DNA of 5,679 nt from NCBI GenBank assembly GCA_913043805.1, contig CAJWMX010000216.1, positions 1-5,679 of the forward strand. The letters are read 5' to 3'. How positions within the stretch are numbered: position 1 is the stretch's first letter; each line of letters starts with the position of its first letter. The stretch comes from an uncultured Acidobacteriota bacterium (GTDB lineage: Bacteria; Acidobacteriota; Vicinamibacteria; Vicinamibacterales; UBA8438). The position numbers and the translations under genes are program-made. Below, piece after piece: positions 1-5,414 of the stretch. Under the pieces are notes generated by a model. It made no database searches. It was not told the DNA's origin and saw only the letters and a list, made by a program, of their open reading frames with translations.

Positions 1-235
1 GCTCGCCCGCCTCGAGTACGGGGCTCGCCTGGGGCGCGGCGGCGGCCTGCTTGGCCTTCCGGCGTCGCTTCCATGCCCGCAACGAGGCCCAGACCGCGGC
101 GCCCGCCACGGTGGTGCCCACCGGGATGCCGAGGAGCTTGAGCGGGCTGTCGCCTGATGGCTCGCCCGTGAAACGGGTCGACGTGCGGTCGGCGTCGGAG
201 GCGGACGATGTCGGGTCGACGGGTGAATCAGCCAT
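1..235 (-). CDS. Single-pass membrane protein of unknown function, N-terminal part
   Basis: The minus strand reads from an ATG at 235-233 without a stop to the window edge, giving 78 residues; the C-terminus is missing. Codons are strongly G/C-ending, which supports this frame over the overlapping plus-strand frames. Residues 1-30 are rich in Ser, Asp and Thr and look disordered. Residues about 32-53 (PLKLLGIPVGTTVAGAAV and following) form one hydrophobic segment, followed directly by the basic cluster RAWKRRRKAK, then an Ala/Pro/Gln-rich stretch. The positive-inside rule would put the C-terminal side in the cytoplasm. No Shine-Dalgarno site precedes the ATG, but a perfect TATAAT lies 12 bases upstream, so the start fits a nearly leaderless transcript. 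It appears to be its own transcription unit, separated from the DinB gene by a hairpin. I do not recognise the family. Confidence 0.6.
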   Translation of the reverse strand, partial: MADSPVDPTSSASDADRTSTRFTGEPSGDSPLKLLGIPVGTTVAGAAVWASLRAWKRRRKAKQAAAAPQASPVLEAGE

Positions 236-246
236 GGAACCGGGGA

Positions 247-252
247 ATTATA
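247..252 (-). promoter_or_regulatory. Candidate -10 element (TATAAT) of the gene at 1-235
   Basis: A perfect TATAAT reads on the minus strand at 252-247, its last base 11 bases before the ATG at 235. Transcription would then begin near 240, leaving a leader of about five bases. No good TTGACA lies at 16-19 bases spacing; the closest (CAGACA at 279-274) is 21 bases away. In sequence this GC-rich the hexamer is unlikely by chance, but the missing -35 box limits confidence. Confidence 0.5.
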
Positions 253-279
253 GCGGGTGCGGCTTCCCGGCGGTGTCTG

Positions 280-301
280 ATCCGCCTGTTTTCTGGCGGA
301 T
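280..301 (-). terminator. Hairpin after the ancestral DinB stop, possible terminator
   Basis: ATCCGCC (280-286) and GGCGGAT (295-301) form a perfect 7-bp stem around an 8-base loop. The stem starts 3 bases after the TGA at 307-305 that closes the reconstructed DinB frame, a typical terminator position for the minus operon. No T tract follows on either strand, so it is not a canonical intrinsic terminator. It also sits upstream of the TATAAT at 252-247 and could instead be an operator for that gene. Confidence 0.4.
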
Positions 302-304
302 GGT

Positions 305-439
305 TCAGTCGGGACGCTCGGTCGGCGCGTTCGCGGAGGGGCCCGGCAGCGTCGCCTTGGATCGAGCCCCGGCTTCTTCGGCAAGCAGTGTGTCCAGATC
401 AGGTTAGGCGTAGATCACGGGCGCCTGTTGTTGGATCAG
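305..439 (-). pseudogene. Displaced C-terminal tail of the DinB-family gene
   Basis: In the frame whose codons include CTG at 439-437, the minus strand reads LIQQQAPVIYA, then TAA at 406-404, then PDLDTLLAEEAGARSKATLP and on to ...NAPTERPD and TGA at 307-305. From memory, DinB proteins with the motif NYGPTADTGG continue with a similar IYAYP segment and an LPGP...TERP end, so this looks like the original C-terminus. Two lesions separate it from the gene: a net +1 or -2 slip at the G5 run (444-440 on the minus strand) and a stop (TAA) where a Tyr codon (TAC/TAT) is expected. Repairing with two added bases gives 204 residues in total. Confidence 0.6.
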
Positions 440-917
440 CCCCCGTGTCGGCCGTCGGCCCGTAGTTGCTGTGCAGGTCACGTCCCAGCATCCGGAGCAA
501 CGACATCTGCTGGCCCCGGTGGTGGGCGGTGTGCGCGATCCGACGGGTCATGACCCAGGCGCGGGTCCGACGCGTCTCGAAGAAGCCCACCTCTTCTTCC
601 CGCCAGTCGTCGTCACGCTCCACGAGCGCCGCGAGGCGGCGGCGAGCGTTCGTCACGTAGGTCGTGATGGACTCGAGGCGCTGCTCGACCTCGGGCAACG
701 GACTGTCGGTCACGGTGATACCAAGCATGTTCCGAAACCACAGGTCCTCGCTGATCGACTGATGCACCATGTGCTCGAGGAGGTTCCGACCCCGGGGATC
801 GTCCGACCGAGGGCGCGCTAGAAGGTCCGTGTCCTCACACATGGCCCAGACGCTGGCCACTTTCTCGATCTCGGTCCGGTAGGTGTCGGTCAGAAACTGA
901 TAGCGGGAGTTAGGCAT
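399..917 (-). CDS. DinB-family (DinB/YfiT four-helix bundle) protein, C-terminus altered by frameshift
   Basis: The 172-residue product has the DinB-like metal-binding pattern: a helix-2 histidine (H49 or H52 in LLEHMVHQ) and H129xxxH133 in IAHTAHHRGQQ, followed by the family-typical LLRMLGRDL. Such proteins are cytoplasmic four-helix bundles binding a divalent metal; many act as thiol-dependent transferases, such as bacillithiol or mycothiol S-transferases, or are stress-induced with unknown substrates. They are unrelated to DNA polymerase IV, also called DinB. The ATG overlaps the MFS stop by 8 bases and has no clear Shine-Dalgarno site, which suggests translational coupling. After SNYGPTADTG the reading frame slips, so the last 12 or so residues (ADPTTGARDLRLT) are probably not native; the family's usual continuation is found in another frame down to 305. 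The metal site lies before the lesion, so the truncated protein might still fold. The family call is firm; the substrate is unknown. Confidence 0.85.
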   Translation of the reverse strand: MPNSRYQFLTDTYRTEIEKVASVWAMCEDTDLLARPRSDDPRGRNLLEHMVHQSISEDLWFRNMLGITVTDSPLPEVEQRLESITTYVTNARRRLAALVERDDDWREEEVGFFETRRTRAWVMTRRIAHTAHHRGQQMSLLRMLGRDLHSNYGPTADTGADPTTGARDLRLT

Positions 918-2240
918 CGTTACGCTTGAGACGATGAAGGCACTGATCGGATTCAGCGCGGCACAGCCACGCGCTGAGTCCCGCCACGACGAGGGTGATC
1001 GCGGTCGCGAGCCAGAAGACGCGCGGACCCAGGAGGCCGCCAGCCACCAGCCCCACGATGCTCGCCACGGCGCCTAGACTGCCCGCGACGCCCTGTGCCG
1101 CGCCTTGACGCTGGTCGCCGGCCACCCGGGACAGGACCGACTGCAGTGTCGGCCACATCACTCCGTTGCCCAGCGCGAGACAGACGACCGCTCCGTAGAT
1201 GGCGATCGTGGTGCCAGCCGAATAGAGCCAGAAATCGACCGCGAGTACGACCGACCCGTCCACGACGAGCCAGGTGTCCGAGACCCGGCCGCTGAGTCGG
1301 CCGTAGAGCGGTCCCTGCACCAAGACCATGAGCAAACCCATGACGGCGAAGAAGGTGCCCGTTTCGGTCAAGCTCCAGTCGAGTGACGCGACGACGAAGA
1401 TCGGGAACGCGACGCAGAAAAGGTTGAATGCCAGCATCACCAGCAGGTGCATCGAGAGAAGGCCGGCGAGACCGGAACGGATCAGTTCGTCAACGCCCGG
1501 GAGGCCCTGGTCACGGCGCTGGACACAGTCCCGATGCTCCTGGCCGAACAGCTTCCGGACGCTCCCTCGTTCGGGGTTGCGTCCCAGCGCGCACGGGTTC
1601 GATTCGGGCAGCGCCCAGAGAATGGCCAAGGTGGCGCCGAGCGAGATGACCGCCGCGGCCGCCACTGGCGCGCGGGGGCCGAAGGCGGTGGCGCCCAGGA
1701 GGCCGGCCCGGGCCGGGCCGGGCCGACCACGAAGCCGAGATTCGAGGAGACCGCCATCTTGCCAAAGGCGGCGGCGCGGTCGCGCTCTGTCGTGACGTCG
1801 GCGAGATAGGCATTCGCCACCGAGACGTTCCCCCCGGTGAGTCCGTCGAGCGCGCGGGCCCCGATCAGGACGAGGAGCGGCAGCGTCAGGGTGAACTGCC
1901 CGGTCACGGCGGCGTTGATCTCCAGGAGCGGGCCCCTGGGCAAGGTGAACGCCATCAGGAACAGCAGCCACGAGAGCAGTGTGCCGGCCTGGCTGAGCAG
2001 CAGCACTAGTCGCCGGTCCCATCGGTCGGACCAGCGCCCGAGCACGGGCGCGCCGATCAGCTGAAACGTCGAGTAGGTGGCGCCGGTCAGTCCGTAGACG
2101 AGCGCGTTTCCGCCTCAGTCGGTGACCAGAAACACGAGAAACGGCAGGACCAGGCTGAAGCCCAGGGTCCCGACGAAGTTGTTCGCGAGGATCGGCGCGA
2201 GGGAGACCGCCCGCGGCCCGGGGAGCGCCTCGTCAACCAT
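910..2240 (-). pseudogene. MFS drug/H+ antiporter, disrupted by a nonsense codon and a frameshift
   Basis: The gene reads from ATG at 2240 to TAA at 912-910. Removing 5 bases gives 441 codons plus stop, close to the usual size of a 12-helix inner-membrane drug/proton antiporter. Visible marks are the first helix (APILANNFVGTLGFSLVLP), motif A between helices 2 and 3 (GAPVLGRWSDRWDRR), an ARALDGLTGGN segment, the antiporter motif C region (GFVVGPA..GLLGA) in helix 5, and a second-half motif A copy (GPLYGRLSGR). Two lesions break it: TGA at 2117-2115 replaces codon 42 (FLVTD-stop-GGNALVYG), and the frame shifts at the (GGGCC)3 repeat at 1710-1724 inside motif C. The distal half is otherwise open and conserved-looking. 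It starts 12 bases after the hydrolase stop and overlaps the DinB start by 8 bases, so it is the middle gene of an operon. Internal ATGs (for example 2045) could give only fragments. The substrate cannot be told. Confidence 0.85.
1710..1724. repeat. (GGGCC)3 pentanucleotide repeat at the MFS frameshift
   Basis: Three perfect tandem GGGCC units lie on the plus strand exactly where the MFS reading frame changes. Deleting one unit makes the minus strand read VGPARAGLLGA, joining both halves in one frame with an expected helix-5 sequence. Slippage adding one unit is the simplest explanation. The flank 1701-1709 (GGCCGGCCC) is also repetitive and palindromic, which would favour slippage or a local assembly error. 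Confidence 0.85.
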
Positions 2241-2252
2241 GCGGTGACCGGC

Positions 2253-3191
2253 TCAGTTGCTGTACTCCGCGTAGACGATCGGCAGCAGGTCCGCCGCCGT
2301 CCAGGACGGAACGCTGCCCCAGCGTTCGTCGAGGTGGGCCGTGGGTCGGGCCTCGAGCACGTCGTCGAGGCTGGCGCCGTCGTCGATGAGGGTCTGCACC
2401 CGATCGCGGATGTCCACCAGCATCCCGTAAACCTCGTCGAGGCCGTCCCGGTCGGTGAAGCCGAAGCCGTGACCCGGAATGATCTTGGTGTCGGGACCGG
2501 ACATCTCGATGGCCAGCGCCGTCGCCTCGATCAGGCCGCCGAAGGTGCCGCCGTTGTGGACGTCGACGATCGGATACATGTTGGTGCGGAACACGTCGCC
2601 GGCGGCCAGCACGTCAGCCGACGGGAAGTAGACGAAGCTGTCTCCGCCGGTGTGGGAGGGAGGTACGAGGAACGAACGGACCGCTTCGCCGTTGACGTGA
2701 AAGGTGACTTCTTTGTCGTAGGTGATGACCGGTCGCGCCTCGGGTGGCGGCTGATCGAAGAACACGCCGCCGCGCCGCGGAATACGGATGGGGTCGAGCA
2801 TCTGCTCCCGCACCAGATCGTGCGCGAAGATCAGCACCCCCTGGTTGGCGAGCTCGGCGTTCGCCCCGATATGGTCCGGATGGATGTGGGTGTTGATCAG
2901 AAACCGGACCGACTCGTCGGTGACCGCGGCCAGGGCGTCGAGAATCGGTTGGCTCTCGGCCGAGAACTGCGCGTCCACGAGCAGGACTCCGTCCGGGCCG
3001 ATCAGGGCGCCGAGGTTGCCCTGGGCGGTCGGCGTCTGCAGCGTGTAGACGTCGCCGGCGACGTGGATGGCCTCGAGTGGCGGTGGGGTGGCCGGTTGCG
3101 CGCCGATCCCGGTCGACGTCCGGGCGCCGACCAGCAGCGTCGCGGCGGCAACCGCCACCAGGCTGCACAGAACCGTGATTCGTGTCGACAT
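2253..3191 (-). CDS. Exported metallo-beta-lactamase-fold metallohydrolase
   Basis: The 312-residue protein begins with an export signal (MSTRIT, then hydrophobic residues 6-22, with a likely cleavage site near GIGAQ at 28-32). No lipobox cysteine is placed correctly, so it is probably periplasmic. The metallo-beta-lactamase metal set is complete: H102xH104xD106H107 (NTHIHPDH), H180 (PPSHTGGD), D199 (VLAAGD) and H241 (IPGHG), which would bind two zinc ions. The order and spacing resemble the broad exported MBL group related to class B beta-lactamases and SoxH-like proteins; a true beta-lactamase function cannot be claimed. The C-terminal part (249-312) is helical and acidic. The ATG has no strong Shine-Dalgarno site. 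It is the first gene of the minus operon, 12 bases before the MFS gene, and its start faces a divergent plus-strand gene across 62 bases. Unlike its two operon partners it shows no lesion. Confidence 0.9.
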   Translation of the reverse strand: MSTRITVLCSLVAVAAATLLVGARTSTGIGAQPATPPPLEAIHVAGDVYTLQTPTAQGNLGALIGPDGVLLVDAQFSAESQPILDALAAVTDESVRFLINTHIHPDHIGANAELANQGVLIFAHDLVREQMLDPIRIPRRGGVFFDQPPPEARPVITYDKEVTFHVNGEAVRSFLVPPSHTGGDSFVYFPSADVLAAGDVFRTNMYPIVDVHNGGTFGGLIEATALAIEMSGPDTKIIPGHGFGFTDRDGLDEVYGMLVDIRDRVQTLIDDGASLDDVLEARPTAHLDERWGSVPSWTAADLLPIVYAEYSN

Positions 3192-3196
3192 CAGCC

Positions 3197-3228
3197 GTAG
3201 CCTATCGAATCCCTCCGGATCGGGCTAC
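3197..3228. promoter_or_regulatory. Imperfect dyad in the divergent intergenic region, candidate operator
   Basis: GTAGCC (3197-3202) pairs with GGCTAC (3223-3228), and CGAATCC (3206-3212) pairs with GGATCG (3217-3222) with one bulged base, around a 4-base centre. The dyad fills the middle of the 62-base gap between the hydrolase start at 3191 and the secreted-protein start at 3254. One regulator binding there could control both directions. I see no clear -35/-10 pair for either gene; TAGGCT at 3205-3200 on the minus strand is a weak -10 candidate. Confidence 0.4.
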
Positions 3229-3253
3229 CGGTCCCCCGCGTGCAGCTGACGTC

Positions 3254-3946
3254 ATGAAGATTCGCTTGCTGATGCTGGCGCTCCTCGTCTCGACGGCGTC
3301 GTCGGTCGCGGCGCAGACGCCCGAACAGGTCGAGGCCGAGCCGCTCGTCAAGCTCCGTTCCGGCGCTACGGCCGTCGAGGGGGAGTGCCTCACCCAAGAG
3401 GAACTGGACCTGATTGCCGGTTTGAACGCGCTGAGGCGGCCGACGGTCGGCGTCGAAGGACTGGGCGGGGGGGACGACCCTGCGCCGTTCGACCCCCACT
3501 ACTTCGTCGGCAACTGGGAAGTGAACGGAGTGCTGCCCGATTCGCCGCTGGGTGAGTCGAGCGAGTTCTACGGCACCGAGACGGTCCGTCACGTCGGCGG
3601 GTGCAGCTATGCGGGCACCATCGAAGCGACGACGGTCGACGGACCGGTGACGGTCGAGATCAGCATGCTCGACGACCGTCGGACCGAGACGATGGTCCGG
3701 CTCGAGAACGACAGTCGCGGGTTCAAGTTCCTGAAGACGGGCCCGGTCGGTGGCGACCCCGGCGGCTACTTTTCACACCACTGGGAGTCGGCGCTGGTCG
3801 TTCGCGGTTCCGAGCAGGTCGAGCTGTCGGGGCGCACCTTCATGCTCTCGCCCGACGCCACCGACGTGCAGATGCGCATCGCGGTGGATGGCGGCCCCCG
3901 CTCAAACTTCGGAACATTTCGCTACCAACGCGTGATCGACGACTAG
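3254..3946 (+). CDS. Secreted protein of unknown function
   Basis: The chosen ATG gives 230 residues and a classical signal peptide: MKIR, a hydrophobic core at 5-19, and a likely cut after VAA (20) before QTPEQ. An upstream in-frame ATG at 3182 would add 24 polar residues before the signal, overlap the hydrolase start and spoil export, so it is rejected. The mature part has an acidic linker (21-80) with a Gly/Asp/Pro stretch (GLGGGDDPAPFDP), then a beta-rich domain from about 82 to 230 that begins HYFVGNWEV and contains alternating hydrophobic strands. Two cysteines, C45 and C117, could form a disulfide after export. The domain opening recalls small beta-barrel families in which a GxW segment opens the barrel, but I cannot assign a family. 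The next gene starts 3 bases after this stop, so the two are almost certainly cotranscribed. Confidence 0.8.
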   Translation: MKIRLLMLALLVSTASSVAAQTPEQVEAEPLVKLRSGATAVEGECLTQEELDLIAGLNALRRPTVGVEGLGGGDDPAPFDPHYFVGNWEVNGVLPDSPLGESSEFYGTETVRHVGGCSYAGTIEATTVDGPVTVEISMLDDRRTETMVRLENDSRGFKFLKTGPVGGDPGGYFSHHWESALVVRGSEQVELSGRTFMLSPDATDVQMRIAVDGGPRSNFGTFRYQRVIDD

Positions 3947-3949
3947 CCG

Positions 3950-4702
3950 ATGCCGCTGGCGCGCGGGGCCCTGGCGGTGCTGGTCGCGGTGTTACCGGCT
4001 CGGTGGTGGCCACGCCTCGGCCCCAGGCTTCCGGTGCGGACCGCGGCGGGTCTCTCGGGGGTGCTGACCATGTTCCTGGTGTTCTCGTTGGGGATCCCGG
4101 GCTTCATGCGCTACGCCGAGGGCTTCACGGCCGCCGCTCAGGAGGCGGTGGCGGCGTCGGACGATCCCTTCGCCTTTCCAAACATGCTGTTCGGGCCGCT
4201 GGCCCCGCTGGAGTTCGCTTTCGGCACCTTCCTCGGACTGGTGGCGACCTATCTCTGCGTCACCGGGGCCGTGCGGGCGTTGACGACCTTGTCGGACGAT
4301 CCGCGTGGCGATCCGCTCCTGACGCTGCTGGACGGGATCTTGGCGGGAGCCGCCGACGCGGTTGGCGACGGTCGCGCTCGGTGGAGCCGAGCGAGGCGTG
4401 AGGGGCGGGCGGTACCCGATCGGTTGGTCCCCGGGGCCTGGGCCGGGGTCGAGGCGGACTATGTCGTGCTGGCCGCGCGACAGAAGCCGGACTGGAAGGA
4501 GGGGATCGTAGTGATGACGCCAGACGCCTGGTACCGATTGGGACGGCCCTGGGACATGCTGTTACGCGAGGGGCTGCGGACCGCCTATCCGCTGACCGAG
4601 TTGCCCGCAGGCGAGGTGCTCCGCCACGGCGTGGAGCATGAGCTGCCGGCCCTCACCGAGCCTCCCGCCACAGCCACGCCACGTCGATCAGAAACGAGCT
4701 GA
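3950..4702 (+). CDS. Small membrane protein of unknown function
   Basis: The 250-residue product has a hydrophobic N-terminus (4-16), a clear membrane helix at about 33-52 (AGLSGVLTMFLVFSLGIPGF) and another at about 87-108 (EFAFGTFLGLVATYLCVTGA), with a 35-residue loop between them. A soluble C-terminal domain follows from about 115, with an Arg-rich stretch (141-153, ARWSRARREGR) and an aromatic region (AWYRLGRPWDMLLREGLRTAYP, of which residues 193-213 look conserved in style). The basic stretch suggests that this domain faces the cytoplasm. The ATG follows the previous stop as TAG-CCG-ATG with no Shine-Dalgarno site, which points to translational coupling and a joint role with the secreted protein. 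The last 17 codons overlap the convergent phosphatidyltransferase, and the tail after HELPALTEPP is Pro/Thr/Ala/Ser-rich and probably unstructured. I do not recognise the family. Confidence 0.75.
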   Translation: MPLARGALAVLVAVLPARWWPRLGPRLPVRTAAGLSGVLTMFLVFSLGIPGFMRYAEGFTAAAQEAVAASDDPFAFPNMLFGPLAPLEFAFGTFLGLVATYLCVTGAVRALTTLSDDPRGDPLLTLLDGILAGAADAVGDGRARWSRARREGRAVPDRLVPGAWAGVEADYVVLAARQKPDWKEGIVVMTPDAWYRLGRPWDMLLREGLRTAYPLTELPAGEVLRHGVEHELPALTEPPATATPRRSETS

Positions 4703-5393
4703 CGAGCAGCGCCAGAGCGGTGGCCGCCACCAGCGCGGCGAGCGGCAGCGGGATGATGGGGCCTAGCGCGATCAGGAGCGCCACGCCCTGCATCACGCAC
4801 CCGGCCTTGCGGCGAAACCGCTCCGGGAGGGGTGCCCTCAGCCAGGGCCAGAGCGCGCCGGCGGCGATGAAGACGTAGCGGGGCAGACCGAGCAGGACGA
4901 CCCAGATCTCCACCCGTCCGCTGCGCCACACCAGCGCCGCCAGCACCAGCATCAGAAGCGAGTCGAGCTCCATGTCGAAGCGGGCGCCGAACGGCGTTGC
5001 CGAGGCGGTCCGGCGGGCTACCTGCCCGTCGATCCCGTCCATGACCAGCGCCACTGTGGCCACGGCGATGATCCACCAGGCGCCCGTCTCGGTCGACGCG
5101 AGGACGTAGGGCACGCCCGCCGTCAGCGCCAGTACCAGACCGGCCCGGGCCAGGGTGACCTGGTTGGCCGGCCCAAGGCTCGCGTGCGGACCGGGCGGGA
5201 TGCGCCGATACAGGAACACCGCGAGCACGGCGTAGAGCGCGAGCGCGAGCAGTAGATAGCTGGTCGGCAGCGTGCACCACCGTGCGGTGGCCCCAGCGGC
5301 GGCCGCCAGCGGGACCAGCCCGAGGCCGAGTTCGCCCAGGCGGCGGCGCGGCGAATCCCCGCGCGCGGTCCTGTGGTGGGCGTCGGTGGTCAT
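4653..5393 (-). CDS. CDP-alcohol phosphatidyltransferase family membrane enzyme
   Basis: This 246-residue integral membrane protein carries the complete family signature D119-x2-D122-G123-x2-A126-R127-x8-G136-x3-D140-x3-D144 (MDGIDGQVARR...FGARFDMELDS), preceded by the typical NQVTLARAGL helix at 78-87. Such enzymes sit in the inner membrane, bind divalent metal through the aspartates and transfer the phospho-group of a CDP-alcohol (CDP-diacylglycerol or similar) to an alcohol, as in PgsA, PssA and inositol-phosphate synthases. The N-terminal extension has extra hydrophobic segments (about 22-37 and 45-62) before the catalytic core, and helices continue to about 237, giving roughly six to eight membrane passes. 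The acceptor cannot be read from the sequence, so no PgsA or PssA name is given. A good Shine-Dalgarno site lies 9 bases before the ATG. Its 3' end overlaps the convergent membrane-protein gene, and its 5' end faces the dehydrogenase gene 21 bases away. Confidence 0.92.
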   Translation of the reverse strand: MTTDAHHRTARGDSPRRRLGELGLGLVPLAAAAGATARWCTLPTSYLLLALALYAVLAVFLYRRIPPGPHASLGPANQVTLARAGLVLALTAGVPYVLASTETGAWWIIAVATVALVMDGIDGQVARRTASATPFGARFDMELDSLLMLVLAALVWRSGRVEIWVVLLGLPRYVFIAAGALWPWLRAPLPERFRRKAGCVMQGVALLIALGPIIPLPLAALVAATALALLVSSFLIDVAWLWREAR

Positions 5394-5402
5394 GGGGTAA
5401 GG

Positions 5403-5408
5403 TTCCTC
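5403..5408 (-). promoter_or_regulatory. Shine-Dalgarno site (GAGGAA) of the phosphatidyltransferase
   Basis: GAGGAA reads on the minus strand with 9 bases to the ATG at 5393, the only strong ribosome-binding site I find in the window. It confirms that start and lies within the 21-base divergent gap (5394-5414). The plus-strand gene has only AAGG at 5399-5402, 12 bases before its ATG. Confidence 0.6.
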
Positions 5409-5414
5409 GACACC

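Noticed and set aside
399..917. DNA polymerase IV from the name DinB
   Set aside because: The protein is a small His-rich four-helix bundle of the DinB/YfiT type; the shared name is historical.
1705..1725. Programmed ribosomal frameshift at the GC-rich repeat
   Set aside because: There is no slippery heptamer or downstream stimulator, the gene also carries an upstream nonsense codon, and loss of one repeat unit explains the shift more simply.
1740..2022. N-terminal 95 or so codons of a 370-codon minus-strand open frame ending at 910
   Set aside because: This part is an Arg/Pro/Ala-rich out-of-frame reading of the MFS gene. The true N-terminal half is in the other frame from 2240, and the frames join at the GGGCC repeat.
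2115..2117. TGA read as Trp or selenocysteine
   Set aside because: TGA is the normal stop of several intact genes here, no selenocysteine insertion structure is evident, and the gene also has a frameshift.
2244..3200. Long plus-strand open frame (318 codons) opposite the metallohydrolase
   Set aside because: It mirrors the antisense of a gene with a full metal-binding motif set and signal peptide. Its own product is charged, low-complexity and family-less, which is typical of antisense frames in high-GC DNA.
3182..3253. Upstream ATG for the secreted-protein gene
   Set aside because: It would place 24 polar residues in front of a good signal peptide and overlap the divergent hydrolase start.
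4585..5280. Second minus-strand open frame (231 codons) overlapping the phosphatidyltransferase
   Set aside because: It is an Arg/Gly/Pro-rich shadow frame, while the overlapping frame carries the full CDP-alcohol phosphatidyltransferase motif and membrane helices.
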